Positions 19,080-31,440 are shown, counted from the first letter of the stretch. The stretch is DNA of 64,000 nt from Rhizomys pruinosus (GCA_009823505.1 VZQC01005766.1:569879-633878); one strand, 5' to 3'. Notes: generated from the sequence alone by a model not told the origin. Made by a program: numbers and translations.

Positions 19080-22000
19080 AAAACATTGAAATAATCTCAT
19101 GCATTTTATCAGACTACAGTGCAATAAACTCAATATCAACACCAGCATAAGGCCTACAACCCACAAGAATACATGGAGACTAAACAACACTCTCCTGAAT
19201 AATGAATGGGTCAAAGAAGAAATAAAGAAAGAAATAAAAACATTCCTGGAACTGAATGACAATGATACTACAACACAACAAAACTTATGGGACAATTTAA
19301 AAGCAGTTCTAAGAGGGAATTTTATAGCCCTAAGTGCCTACATCAAAAAAACAGAAAGAACACAAGTGAACAATCTAACACTGCAGAAAAAAATACTTGA
19401 GAGACAAAAACAAATGAACCCTAAATGCAGCAGACAAGAAGAAATAAAAAAAAATTAGAGCAGAGATCAATGAAATAGAAACAAAAAAAAAAAAACTATA
19501 CAAAAAAAATCAATGAATCCAAAAGTTGGATCTTTGAGAGAATAAACAAGATAGACAGATGTGTACCCATTTAACCAAAAGAAAGAAAGAACAACTCCAA
19601 ATCGATGAAAGAGGAAATATCACAACAATGAAAAGATCCAGATAATCATACAGGAATACTTCAAAAACCTATACTCTACTAAAGTTTGAAAACCTAGAAG
19701 AAATGGATGAATATCTGAAATCCTGGGAATCACCAAACTCAACCAAGAAGAGATCGACAGCCTAAATAGACCAATAATATATGAAGAAATTGAAGATGTA
19801 ATAAGAACCCTCCCAACCAAGAAAAGCCCAGGCCCAGATGGCTTCAGGGCAGAATTCTATAAAATATTTCAAAAAGACTTACAACCATTACTACTCAAGT
19901 TGTTTAGAAGGATACAGAGGGAGTTCTCCCAGAATCCTTCTATGAAGCCAGCATCACTCTATTACCAAAGCCAGGCAAGGATACAACCAAAAAGGAGAAC
20001 TATAGACCCATCTTCGTCATGAACACAGATACAAAAATTCTAAATAAAACACTTGCAAATCGCATACAGAGCCACATCAAGAAGATCATCCAACATGACC
20101 AAGTTGGATTCATTTCAGAAATGCAGGGATGGTTCAGCATATGAAAATCAATAAATGTCATCAAGCATATAAATGAACTAAAAGACAAAAATCATACAAT
20201 TATCTCAATTGACATGGAAAAAGCCTTTGACAAAATCCAGCATCCCTTCATGCTTAAATTCCTAGAGGGAATTGGATTGGAAGGATCATTTGTCCATGTA
20301 ATCAAATCCATATACAGGAAACACACAGCAAATATCATCCTAAATGGGGAAATGAGAGAAGCATTCCCCTTAAAGATAGGAACTCAGCAAGACTGCCCCT
20401 GTCACCACTCCTTTTCAATATAGTGCTTGAAACGCTTGCTAGGGTAATAAGGCAAGAAAAGGAAATTAAAGGAGTTCTAATTGGAAAAGAGGAAGTCAAG
20501 CTATCCCTTTTTGCTGATGATATGATCGTTCACTTAAGGGATGGAAAGAACTCCACCAGGAAACTCCTAGAAATGATTAAGAGCTTCAATAAATTGGCAG
20601 GATACAAAATAAATCTAGAAAAATCAGTAGCCTTACTTTACACCAACAACAAGCAACCGAAGAAGGAATACAAAGAAACTTTCCACTAAAAATAGCCACA
20701 AAAACAATAAAATACCTAGGAACAAACCTAACCAAAGATAACAAGGATCTCTACAAAAAAATTTTAAACCTCTGAAGAAAGAAATTGAAGATGACATCAG
20801 AAGATGGAAAGACCTCCCATACCCATGGATTGGGAAAATAAACATATTAAAAATGTCCATTCCAACCAAACTCTTATACAGATTTAATGCAATCCCAATT
20901 AAAATCCCCAAGAGTTTCTTCACAGGCTTGGAAAAAAATCCTTAATTTCATTTGGAAAAACAAAAGAAGCCGAATAGCCAAAGTAAGCCTGAGTGAAAAG
21001 TACAATACAAGTGGGAACTCTATACCAGACATTAAACTATACTACAGGGCTATAGTCATAAAAACAGATTGCTACTGGCACAAAAACAGACCAGTTGACC
21101 AATGGAACAAAATTGAACATCCTAACCTGAGCACATAAAATTTCAGCCACCTCATATTTGACGAGGGGGCCAAGAAGACACAATGGAGGAAAGACAGCAC
21201 CATCAGCAAGTGGTGTTGGCAAAACTTGCTCACCACCTGTAGAAGAATGAAATTAAGCCCCTACCTCTTGCCCTGTACAAAAGTCAATTCCAGATGGATC
21301 AAAGACCTCAATGTGAAACCAAAACCTCTGGAGGCATTAGAAGAAAACCTTGGCAGAAGAGTACAATACATAGGCATAGGAAAAGATTTCCTAAATCAGA
21401 CAGCAGCTGCACAAGAAATAAGATTGACAATTGACAAATGGGAACTCATTAAACTACAAAACTTCTGTACATCAAAAGAAACAATAAAGGAAGTGAAGAG
21501 AAAATGCACAGTGGGAGGAAACTTCAATGCAGATACATCTGACAAAGCATTGATTTCCAGAGAATACAAACTACTCAAAAAACAAAGAAGAAAGAAAACA
21601 AATGAATCACTCAAAAGATGGAGCACAGAACTAAATAGAGACTTCACAGGGGAGGAGTTACAGATGGCAGAGAAACATCTCAAAAATTGTTCAACATCAC
21701 TAATAATTAGGGAAATGCAAATTTAAACCACTTTAGGATATCTTCTCACTCTGATAAGTCTGGCTATGATCAAGAAAACAAATGATACCAAGTACTGGAG
21801 AGGTTGTGGCGAAAGGAGAACACTCATCCATTGCTGGTGGGAATGTAAACTTGTACAGCCACCATGGAAAGTAGTGTGGAAAACCCTTGAAAAACTCAAA
21901 ATGAGCTTGCCATTTGAACCAGTCATAGCACTACTGGGTATATACCCACAAGACACATCTTACTGCAGAATACATGCACAGCTATATTTATTGCAGCTTT

Positions 22001-22390
22001 GTTCACAATAGTAAAAAGCTGGAACCAACCCAAATGTCCCTCACCTGACAAGTGTTAGAGAAAATGTACATGTACACAATGGAGTTCTATGCAGCAGTAA
22101 AGGAAGATAACATTATAAACTTTGCAAGCAAATGGATGGAACTAGATGATATTATGTTAAGTGAAGTAACACGGTCCCAGAAATACAAAGGACAAATTGT
22201 ATCCCTCATCTGTGGATGCTAGCATCAATAACCCAGTTGTAAATACTTCTTGTGGGGAGGGATTCATATTGGAAAGAATAACAACAGAAAGACTGCATCA
22301 AAAACTGACTGAAATGGTGAAACTGGATGGATGAGAGGGTTGGGAGAGGGACACTGGTCTATATTCGATTAATGTATATTTAATTGATGT
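19080..22390 (+). mobile_element. LINE-1, 5'-truncated, plus strand (L1-d)
   Basis: L1 sequence runs from the C-terminal part of the endonuclease through the reverse transcriptase to the ORF2 stop (TAG 22,220-22,222) and a short 3' UTR ending about 22,385. This is the best preserved ORF2 in the window, yet still broken. Its 3' UTR lacks the long (CAA)n of the preceding copy, marking another subfamily. Confidence 0.9.
19085..22222 (+). pseudogene. L1-d ORF2: reverse transcriptase region, broken
   Basis: ORF2 supplies the endonuclease and reverse transcriptase of L1. Seen are the endonuclease end, with S-D-Y where active copies have the catalytic S-D-H (19,100-19,125); the PGPDGF finger motif (19,828-19,850); [12 protein letters not shown] (20,214 on); the catalytic F-A-D-D at 20,510-20,521; LGIYPQDT and the C-terminal zinc-knuckle region with GCGERRTLIHCWWEC (about 21,805-21,850). 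Frameshifts fall near 19,440, 19,690, 20,420, 20,690 and 21,720. It could not encode a working enzyme. Confidence 0.88.
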
Positions 22391-22540
22391 AAGTTTAACA
22401 TGTATCCAATTTTGCCCAAAGTTTATCTACAAACTACATGGTATTTTAGGACTCAGTAAAAGTAAAAATATCTCTATTAAACAACATTGGTTTAAATATT
22501 TTAATAAAAACGTTAATACATCTAAGTTAAGTGGAAATAT
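22390..22540. other. Short transition between L1-d and repeat X
   Basis: AT-rich; no clear family. It may belong to either neighbour. Confidence 0.35.
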
Positions 22541-23480
22541 AAATTGTTGCCCACATTTGTTCTACTTAAAATCTGTATAACAATAACCTTGGGATTAACA
22601 TATACAAATGTTCTCTATAATTTCTGTGCTATACAGTACCATCTTGTAACATTCTTTTTTACCTGTAGAATAATTTAACTTAAGGAATTAAGCTTACTTC
22701 CCAAATTAACAACATACAGTCACCCAAAACTGCTTGGGTAAATTTAATGAAATTTAAACCTTCATTCCTGCCTATAGGTATGTGTAATACAACTGCCTTT
22801 TCGAGATTCATGGGTCAAAAAATAAAAACCTAAAATAAAAAAGGGGGGATACAGTTATATATTAAAACTTTTTGTCAAATTTTCAATTTAAATCTTAAAA
22901 CTAACTATGTGAAAAAATTTGTATGTTCCCACACGTCAAAACGTCACTAACTTAATGGCTGAGAAAGAAAAGATACAGCTTTGCATTGTGCAGGATGTAC
23001 CAAGAAATACCAGCAGAGAAGTTTGCCCATCTAAGCATTGAAAAGAAGAAAAGCTTCAGACTGCTACAGACATCAAACATCTCTGTGGATCCTATTTGTA
23101 ACAACTGTTTGTGATGACTCCTAATGAACCTTACCTTCTAGGGGCCACAAAGTTTTATTACAAGAGATCTTTTTACCTCCTTTTCATAGAACAAAGTAGT
23201 ACATGATGGTAATGAAGTCATTCTCTAACTGTAACTTAGAGCTGACTGTTATAGAGGTAATCTCTTACAAAACCGGTATTACTGCTTTCTTTAATTGACT
23301 AATAGACATAGGAAATGTGAAAAGGATTACTCTCTATTCATAAACAAATATAATACTAACGTCTTTTCAAGCCGTGCGTTTAAGCAAAATATATTAATAC
23401 AGGAGACCTCTGATATCAACAATGGATTATTCTGCCAAGGATATGTTGGCCAGGGGATCCAAGCCCCCGTAAAAGGTAAA
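22540..23480 (+). repeat. Interspersed repeat X, plus-strand copy
   Basis: By eye this aligns with the reverse complement of 27,215-28,070. Shared blocks include TCTATAATTTCTGTGCTATACAGTA versus CTAAATTTTCCTGTACAGTA, GTAATACAACTGCC, CCCATCTAAGCAT and CAAACATCTCT. A third copy is at 4,480-4,870 (minus). A purine run (AAAAAAGGGGGGA, about 22,838-22,850) lies inside. I cannot name the family; an LTR element or an L1 3' UTR derivative are both possible. No coding potential. Confidence 0.7.
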
Positions 23481-23980
23481 GGCTTCTTGCCTATAAACTG
23501 GGATACCTGCAAGAAGAGAGACAGTAAGACCCTGCTGTCGAAGACCTGATGCAAGCATAGAAAAGATGTATTGAGACCACACTTGCAAGTGTACAGTTGG
23601 TCTCTGGAATGCCAGAGAGTGTTACCAAAGGCTGCTAAACCAATAAAGCAAAAATTGGTCTCCTTGAGTCCTCTGTCAGCATCAGCTACACCTCTCACCT
23701 GCCTGGAAATACTGTGCAGCAGTGGCAGCCATATGTCTGTATATCCCAAATCTAATTGGCTATTAGCTCTCTCCTTGGAGGAATAATTCACGGCTGATGC
23801 CACAAGCTTACATCCTCTAGTGGTTTGGAGAAGTTATAAGCCACAGTAAGACCTTGTCATCTTTTACAGAAAAAAATATAATTCATTAGTATACCATCCA
23901 AACATCTGTGTCTATACCAAAGTAACCTACCATAACAATTAGTACTGTTTAAATAACTATATATCTAATTGCTTGTGCTT
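23480..23980. other. Unassigned sequence between X and an L1 end
   Basis: It is probably a continuation of repeat X, since both orders co-occur, but I see no second copy except in the large duplication (43,190-43,700). Open frames on both strands are of chance length. Confidence 0.4.
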
Positions 23981-24375
23981 CATTAGTAGGATTGAAAGGT
24001 TATTACTGGACAAACTGTAAACCCATGAAACGAAACAGCCAGAACTGATCAGAGTCCAAAATGACATCTCCAGGGAAAGTAGACTCTTTTGCTTCTTGTC
24101 CACCAGTGCCCCTTTTCTAAGCCCAGGGAACATTCTGTGGAAGAGGGGGCATGGATGAATGTAAGGGCTGTGAATGGGGTGAATGCTGAAACTACAGCAA
24201 CATAGTCTGAACACTTATTTGATCAATATGTTGTACATATAAGTCCCACCAGCTGGATGAGGGAGACTTGGGCTGTGTAGGTTTGGGCAAAGCTGCTTGC
24301 AAATTGGATTTACATGAAGGATGCTTGTACTCATAACTTACTACTTATTGTTAAAAAATAAAAAAAAATGGAGAA
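23980..24375 (+). mobile_element. L1 3' UTR fragment
   Basis: CAGAACTGATCAGAGTCC, CATCTCCAGGGAAAG, GGTGAATGCTGAAACTACAGC and CATAGTCTGAACA match the L1 3' UTR pieces at 4,905 and 36,200. It ends in A-rich sequence where L1-e begins. Confidence 0.7.
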
Positions 24376-24820
24376 AAAATAAAAATAAAAATAAACAGAG
24401 AGACATCTGAACTGAACAATACAATACAGCAATATCATTACTAGAATAAGCCTTACAAGAACACATGGATAAGAAAGAATACACTCCTGAATAACGAATG
24501 GGTCAGGGAAGAAATAAAGGATGAAATAAAAGATTTCCTGCAATTAAGTGAAAAAGAAAATACAACAAAACCTGTGGGATACTTTAATAGCAGTCCTAAG
24601 AAGGAAATTTATAGCCCTAAGTGCCTACATAACAAAAAAAAAAAAAAAAAAAAAAAAAAACAACGAACCAAAACAAAAAAACGGAAAGGGAACAAACAAA
24701 TGATCTAACACTGCGCTAAAAACACTTGAGAGACAACAACAAAGAACCCTAAATCTCAAAAGGACAGGAAGAAATAACAACAATACGGACTAGAAAATCA
24801 ATGATATAGAAATAAAAAAA

Positions 24821-24855
<35 letters not shown>

Positions 24856-24917
24856 GGTTCTTTGAAAGGATTAACAAGGTAGACAGATTTCTAACCCCCA
24901 GTAAAAAAAGAAACAAT

Positions 24918-25155
24918 GGGGGCTGGAGAGATGCCGACTGCTCTTACAGAGGAAACTGGTTTCATCCCCAGCATCCACATGGCCGCCGAGAGCCATCTGA
25001 AACTTTCCCCCCAATTCCAGGAGAATTCAGTTCCAGGGGAATCCGCGACCCTCTTCGGACCTCCGCAGCATTGTACGACACGGGGTGCACAGACTTGCAA
25101 GACAGACAGTCATTAATTACACACCAACAGAAATAAATAAAATTAAAAAATAAAG
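24918..25155 (+). mobile_element. B2/B3-type SINE (17-bp doubled subfamily)
   Basis: GGGGCTGGAGAGATGCC opens it; the head is shortened (GATGGCCTAGTGGTTAAGAGC is largely missing), and the doubled unit is altered by extra Cs. It is inserted in L1-e. Confidence 0.9.
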
Positions 25156-25465
25156 AAAAAATGAGCAACTCCAAATCAGTAGTATTGATGAAAAAAGGAA
25201 CCATCACAAACCGACCCAAGAAAAAACATCAGATAATCCACATAACGAATACTTCAAAAAACCTGTACTCTACTAAATTTGCAAACCTAAGAAACATTGC
25301 ATGACTTTCTTAACATCTGGGAATCAAACAAAGCTTTAACCAAGACTCGTTGACGGTTTAACCAGACCCATACTATTGATGACCACTGAAAATGTAATAA
25401 AAACCTCCCACCAAAAAAAAAAAAAACCCAGGCTCAGGTGGTTTCACAGTAGATTTCTGGAGAGC

Positions 25466-25640
25466 AAAGACACCCGGTTCCTGGATGGATCAGAAAGCAA
25501 AGCAAAGGACCCACCTCCAAAATGGATCAGAGAGCAAAGCAACCACCTCCAGGATGGCTGGGAGAGTAAAGGACCCACTCCAGGTTGGATTCAGAAAATA
25601 ATGGTTCCCCACTTCCAAGTGGATCAGATAGGAAAAATAA
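25466..25640 (+). repeat. Degenerate ~36-40-bp tandem repeat
   Basis: Units of the kind GGATCAGAGAGCAAAGCAA followed by CCACCTCCA(A/G)(A/G)ATGG repeat about four to five times. No L1 counterpart is known to me. The origin is unclear. Confidence 0.7.
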
Positions 25641-25663
25641 TAAACAGAAGGAAACAGAATCAA

Positions 25664-25709
25664 CAGAATATATATATATTATATATATATTATATATATA
25701 TATATATAT
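25664..25709. repeat. (TA)n microsatellite
   Basis: Interrupted TA run with TATTATA breaks. It separates the tandem repeat from an L1 ORF1 fragment of opposite orientation. Confidence 0.95.
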
Positions 25710-25900
25710 GATCTCTGTCCTGGATTACCTCCAGAGAGTCTTCATTGTTGGCATCCTCTATAGGACTGATAGTGTTTGGTGGGGAATTCATTTTTGTTTT
25801 TCCCATGTTGTTGGTTTTTCTTTGTGCTTTTGTCATGAGGATTTGATTCCTTTTGTTTGTGATCTGATGTGAAATTCAAGTGTTTCTTCTTGCCAAAAAA
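25710..25900 (-). mobile_element. L1 ORF1 N-terminal fragment, minus strand
   Basis: CTGTCCTGGATTACCTCCAG, TCCTCTATAGGACTGATAG and CATGAGGATTTGATTCC parallel 1,950-2,110 of L1-a and 15,215-15,340 of L1-b, that is the start of ORF1 on the minus strand, set inside plus-strand ORF2. Confidence 0.75.
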
Positions 25901-26940
25901 TAATAAAATAAAACATAAAAAATTTAAAGAGGTTTTACGACCATTATTACTCAAACTTTTCAGAAAGATACGGAGGGAAATCTTCCAAATTCCTTCTATG
26001 AAGCCAGCATCATTCTAATACCAAAACCTGGCAAAGATACAACCAAAAAGAAAACTATAGACCCATCTCATTAATGAACATACATGCAAAAATTATCAAT
26101 GAAAAAGTAGTAAATTTCATATAGATCCACATCAAAATGATCACCCATCATGACCCAATTGGATTCATACTAGAGAAGCAGGGATATTTCAACATACATA
26201 AAACAATAAATACTGTAAAACACTTAAATGGGCTGAAAGACAAATGCCACATGAACATCTCAATTGATACAGAAAAAGGATTTGACAAGATCCAGCATCC
26301 CTTCATGTTTAAAGTTCTAGAAGGAACTGGACTGGAGGGAACATTCTTCAACATATTGAAAGCTGTATACAACCAACCCTCTGCTAACATTGTCCTAAAT
26401 TGAGAAAAATTAGAATTACCCTTAAACGTGGGAACCTGGCAAGATTGTCCCCTATAGAGACTTCACCAATGAGGAAGTAAAGTTGGCTGAGAAACATCAT
26501 AAAAATGGTTCAGCATCTTTAGTAGTCAAGGAAATGCAAATTAAATCAACTTTAAGATATCATCTCACTCCAATAATACTGGCTAAGATCAAGAAACAAA
26601 AAACACTAAATACTGGATAGGTTGTGGGGAAAAGGGAGCACACATCCAGTGCTGGTAGGAATGTAAATTCCTACAACCATGATGGAAAGCATTGTGGAGA
26701 ACTCTAAAAATACTCAAAATGAGCCAACCACCTGACCCAGTCATACCACTCCTGGGCATATACCCATAAGACTCATCCTACTGCAAAGATACATGCACAT
26801 CTATGTTTATTGCAGCTGTCTTTGCAATAGCAAAGTGCTGGAAACAACCCAAATACCCCTAAGCTGAAGCATGTATAACAGAAATGTGGTGTATCTACAC
26901 AATGGAGTCTCTATGCAGTGGTAAAGAAAGATGGCACTAG

Positions 26941-27104
26941 GCTGGGCCTGGTAATCCACCCCTTTAATCCCAGCACTCAGTAGGCAGAGGCCAGCAGATC
27001 TCTGTGAATTCAACTATATAGACCCTTGTCTATAGAGTTAGATCCAGGCCAGTTGGGACTAAAGGGAGACCCTGTCTCAAAAATACCTCCCCCCGAAAAA
27101 AAAA
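26941..27104 (+). mobile_element. B1 SINE in L1-e
   Basis: GCTGGGCCTGGTAATCC, CCCTTTAATCCCAGCACTCAG and AGGGAGACCCTGTCTCAAAAA define a plus-strand B1. It is longer than usual by an internal insertion (CTATATAGACCCTTGTC). Confidence 0.9.
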
Positions 27105-27214
27105 GAATGATGATATCATGAGCTTTGCAGGTAACTGGATGGAACTCGAAGCCATTATGCTAAGTGAAGTAACACAGTCCCAGAAAAATGAATGAAGAAT
27201 GTGTATCTCTAAAT

Positions 27215-28070
27215 AAAATATTCTTTTACAGTTTTTATGCCCATTAGTTAAAGACTTGCTATATATGTCACATGAGAAACTGTTACCATAGCAGTTGGCT
27301 GTTTTTTAACTTAAAGAACAGTTCCATTATCATCATAATTTGTTTTCTTTTTCTGTATAAAGGAGAGGTAAAAACGTTTCTTTATGAAAACTTAGCAGCA
27401 TCTGGAAAATAAACTTCATCAGGACGTATTATAAACAGTTGTTTTACGGAGAATTTAGAGATGTTTGAAACCTGTGGCTCAGGTTTCTGATTTTTGTTTC
27501 CTCTTGATGCTTAGATGGGCCAGCTTTTCTGCTAGTAATTCTTGGTCTGTCCTGTACTATCCAAAGCTGTACGTTTTTCAGGCATTACAGTTGGTGATGT
27601 TTTGACCTGTGGAAACATGCAAATCTTGTCCTATTGTTAGTTTTGTGATTTCAAAATTTTAATTTTATCAAAAGGTTTGGAATACAGTTTTCTACTTGAC
27701 TGTATCCCAGAGGGAGTACTGCTCCACCCCTTTATTATTATTTTTTTTTAATTTTTTTATATTTTGACCTATAGATGTTTAAAAGGCAGTTGTATTACTC
27801 ATACCTATAGACAGGAACCAACATTTAATGATCCAGTATGTCTATTTAAATTGTCTCTATACTGGCCTGTATATCTTTAGGCAAAAGAAATGTCACAGGT
27901 AATACTGTACAGGAAAATTTAGAGAACCTTTGTGTACATTTAATACCAAAGTTGTTACTGGGAATCTAGAACAAATTAGAAGCGAAACAAATTTTAATAA
28001 TAATTTGTATCTCCAGATGTGGTTACAGGCTCCTAAGAGAGATGAATCCTCTCTTGCTACAAGCAGGTAC
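27215..28070 (-). repeat. Interspersed repeat X, inverted copy
   Basis: The reverse complement matches 22,540-23,330. With the plus copy it forms a diverged inverted pair about 3.7 kb apart, with L1-e between. Confidence 0.7.
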
Positions 28071-29205
28071 AATGCAGTCCTGTTAAGGGAAGGGGAGCAC
28101 AGTGGCTGCTTTCAGTCACAGGGAGGAACTGACCACTTAGCATAGAGGTCAGATGGTTACGTTCTTAACCCAACCTGATAGGTATTTCCATCCAGGTTGT
28201 TAGCCTGGGAATCAAAATGCTTCCCTTATGGCCATGCTTTCCCACCTGCCCAAAGACTGTTGTTCTCTGCACATGAATTTCAGGCTGATGGCTGATGGCC
28301 TATCTTCAGACAACTCCTGCTCAAAATTCACTGGACAGTTTGCTGACCTGATTGGTCTCTGTCCAACCACACACTCTCTTATCTGATTGTTGGTCTGATA
28401 GACACACATCCAACACACTAGCCACAGGTTGATGACATGACTGGCCTCCATCCAACCCTTATCCCCATACCCCCAAAGAGCCAAACCTTTACTAACATTT
28501 TAAAAATACTATGACAAGCTGTTTGCATCTTTGTCTCAGGTGTTGAAGGGGTATAAACAATATGTGGCAATGTATACCTATTAAGATGTCCAATAAATTT
28601 TTTTATTATTTCTAGTAGACAATTAACCCACAAACTTTATTGAAATTGAATTATGCATTGGCTGTTAATATAAATCTGCATCTTGAGAAGGAAGTGCAAA
28701 ATCCCAACTCAGAGGCAGGCCTTTACTGGTTTTATAGTTGTTAACATTAAAATTTTACTTAGAACACAACCACACACATCCATATACACATGTGTACTTA
28801 TGTTCTCTATGTACACTCAATGTCACATATATACATACATACACATACACGCATATGTAATAAAAAAAAATGTTAGGTTGACCTGTAAGAGAAAGAAGTC
28901 ACATTATTGTTTAATGTTCAATGAGAAACACAAAAATTATTTTCATAATTTGTCATAGGGTTATATTTACATAATTAGTATAAATGTCCTAGTTACACAA
29001 AAACAGCTAAGATCCATATTCCCACTCTTAGGACCATTCCCAAAAACTTTGCTTTAGTTAACTATTCCTAGAGTCCCTACACTAAGTCCAACTATACTGT
29101 ACTATTTACAGAGCCAAAGGTTAAGGATGGTGCCCAAAAGTAGATAGGTCACAGTTATTTGTAATTTTGGACTCATTTATCTTATCTTATTATTAAAGAC
29201 TGTTG
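28070..29205. other. Long stretch without recognised features
   Basis: No gene, RNA or family is recognised. A (CATA)n-like tract lies at about 28,815-28,860. Short open frames on both strands have no recognisable protein similarity. Confidence 0.5.
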
Positions 29206-29245
<40 letters not shown>

Positions 29246-29378
29246 CAATAGTCATAACAATAACAATTATAATAGTTATAATCATACCTATTATTAATTA
29301 TTATTGATGATCATTAACAATTATTAATAACCATTATTAGACACAATTATCATCTATTATTATTAATAATAATCATCA
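29206..29378. repeat. (AAT)n microsatellite and AT-rich derivative
   Basis: A clean (AAT)n run at 29,210-29,245 grades into AATAATCAT and AACAATT variants. Copy B has a shorter, interrupted form at about 48,935-48,975. Confidence 0.95.
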
Positions 29379-29605
29379 GGGCTGGAGAGATGGTTCAGTG
29401 GTTAAGAGCACTGACTGCTCTTACAGAGGACCCAGGTTCATTTCCTAGCACCCAAATGGTGGCTAAGAACCATGTTTAACTCCAGTTACATGGGAATCCA
29501 ATGCCCTCTTCTGACCTCCGGGGCACTGTATGATACAGGTGCACCAACCTACATGCAGACAGTACACTCATACACATAAAATATAATAAAATAAAATTTA
29601 AAAAA
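29379..29605 (+). mobile_element. B2/B3-type SINE in AT-rich repeat
   Basis: GGCTGGAGAGATGGTTCAG opens the element. The body has a single AACTCCAGTTACATGGG segment and so lacks the 17-bp doubling. The tail is AAATATAATAAAATAAAA. It splits the AAT-rich tract. Confidence 0.92.
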
Positions 29606-30190
29606 TAATTTTCAATAACAATAGCCAATAATAATTACAATTTATTATTATGCTGAATTACTATTAATTATTATCAATTATAATCAATAACAATAATTAT
29701 AACTATCAATAAAAATTACCAATAACAATCAACAATAATTTATCACTAAACTGAATTTAACACATAATAATTTTATATAAACACAATGAAGAATTGTTAA
29801 GACTAAAAAGTATAAAACAATAATCTTTATGAGTTGAATCTATTATCTTTGTTTACAGTTGACTCCCAGTTAGATTTAAATCTGTATGAATATGCATTCA
29901 CTCAGCACATACACACAGTTTTAGGGTGGGCTTAACAAAATATAGAATAGGTATTTTTATTTCATTTAAACTGAAGCAAAATATTAATTTTTGCTGATAA
30001 AGTGGCTTTTACTAGTAGTTATAAAAATAATTTATCAGAGGAAATGTATTTTGTTAGAACTCCAGAGCCTCTAAATTCCCATAGAAGTCCATCTGTTTTG
30101 TCTCCAAAATGCTGAAATTAAAAGACTGTTATTTTATGTCAAATTTTGAATAAAATTTAGGCATGATTTAGATAAACTGTTTTTGTAAGA
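29606..30190. other. AT-rich stretch without recognised genes
   Basis: The first 150 bp continue the AAT/AAC-type low-complexity tract; the remainder is unassigned. Confidence 0.5.
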
Positions 30191-30195
30191 CAATT

Positions 30196-30480
30196 TTTAC
30201 TGATGCTTTGTGCATTTCATACAAAATTTCCAATCAAGTCTAGACCCATCACTCTTCCTTCCCCCCCACCACACCAGAGCTCATGAATTCTGCCAAATAT
30301 GTTTTTCATCTTCTTCTCAGTCTTTTTTAAAATTTTTGATGCAGAAGTTTACTGTTTTGAGCAGAAATTTACCATTTCAGTCAGTTTTTTGACCCAGTCT
30401 GTTGTTGTTGTTATTGTTGTTGTTCCTTCCAATTTCATCACTCCAAAATATGCATATATGCATGTCACACATATCTTTTA
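30196..30480 (-). mobile_element. L1 3' UTR fragment, minus strand
   Basis: On the minus strand the order is (CAA)n (30,397-30,424), then GAAATGGTAAATTTCTGCTC, the polypurine tract (GGTGGGGGGGAAGG), TCTAGACTTGATTGGAAATTTTG and GAAATGCACAAAGCATCAG. That is an L1 3' end truncated inside the 3' UTR. Confidence 0.82.
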
Positions 30481-30612
30481 GCATCTTCAGCTTATGATTT
30501 CTTTTTTTTTAATTACGCTGAAAGATGTCAAATTTGAAGGCTCCTCCTTAGAAGGCCCAAACAACCATAAGCCCTGCCCTTGTGCTCCATAGTGGGGTTT
30601 TCCCTTCCCATG

Positions 30613-31440
30613 GTGTTAGGAGCATAGTTAACATATAGAAGCTGTGTGAATCAAAAGTAGTTAGGATTAAACTAGCAGTAATGTGTAAAATGCTGTAACT
30701 TTAAGAAATTAGCAAATGCTAAACTTAGCTTAGCAAGAGGCCTGCTCCAACTCAGTGCTGCTTTAAAGATAAGCACTCAGCACTAGGCCAGCCACAGAGG
30801 GGCTCAGCAGCGCCCCCAAACTGACCACACTCATTTGATTAGGTAACCAGAGGCAGTATGAACACAAGGACCTGATAATCAGTCCTGGTTACCCTGACTT
30901 GACCAAGGTTGACCCCAGAGAGGAAAGATAGCCACCTGGCATGCAGGGGACCCTGTGCACAAGCCTCAGATTAGCACCTGAGACTCGGGGCACCCCACAC
31001 ACCCACCAGCAGCCTGTTTAAACCAGGGAGTGAAAAAGTTCGGTGCTCACACCCCACTCCCAGGAACCCCCACTATGTGACACATGAACTGCAGATAAGG
31101 AACAACCAGGCCATGGTGCTTCCTTGACATTTGGTTCGCCTGAAGGACAGCCTGATTCTTTGGGCCTCTGTTGCTGCCTGGAATAGCTCCACTGAAATCT
31201 GTCCCAACAGAGGACCAAGAGATCCACTTGAGCCAATCATCCAGCTTCTTGGGACTCCCTGGCGAGTACGACGTCCATCACCTCCAAGGGGCTAAGAGAC
31301 ACCTTAGGTGAGCGGCCTTGGGGCATAGGCCAGTCCAGGATAGGCTTAAGATTTTTACAACTATAGCAGTAGTGTTTGAGAACTATAGAATGGACCTGTG
31401 TGGAATTAATAACATTAAATTGCATTATATATTTGTGTCC
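30613..31440 (+). mobile_element. Possible LTR of a class II endogenous retrovirus
   Basis: The block is GC-richer than its surroundings, starts TGTTAGGAGC (compare the TG start of LTRs) and contains CCTGTTTAAACCAGGG as a weak TATA-like site. No terminal repeat partner or primer site follows directly, so this is only a suggestion. A gene-derived or other repeat origin is equally possible. Confidence 0.3.

Larger units (their letters stand above)
24661..25710 (+). repeat. Block identical between the two large copies
   Basis: This block matches 44,369-45,418 with no difference that I can find, at a constant offset of 19,708, although flanking parts of the same duplication differ by many indels. 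It lies between a pure A run (24,633-24,660) and a TA microsatellite. Confidence 0.85.
24400..27215 (+). mobile_element. LINE-1 ORF2, rearranged (L1-e)
   Basis: ORF2 sequence starts after the endonuclease (AACAGAGAGACATCTGAAC), continues with gaps, contains a SINE (24,918), a small tandem array (25,466-25,640) and a minus-strand ORF1 piece (25,710-25,900). It resumes with reverse transcriptase sequence at 25,930, jumps at about 26,440 to the C-terminal part, and holds a B1 at 26,941. It ends at about 27,215 without a 3' UTR. Heavily broken. Confidence 0.8.

Noticed and set aside
23327..23803. 158-codon minus-strand frame
   Set aside because: It crosses the edge of repeat X, resembles no protein I know, and its copy at 43,195-43,434 is broken by indels.
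24818..24851. A tail of a separate retrotransposon insertion
   Set aside because: L1 ORF2 continues on both sides in register and no target duplication flanks it; it fits the A-run artefact seen elsewhere.
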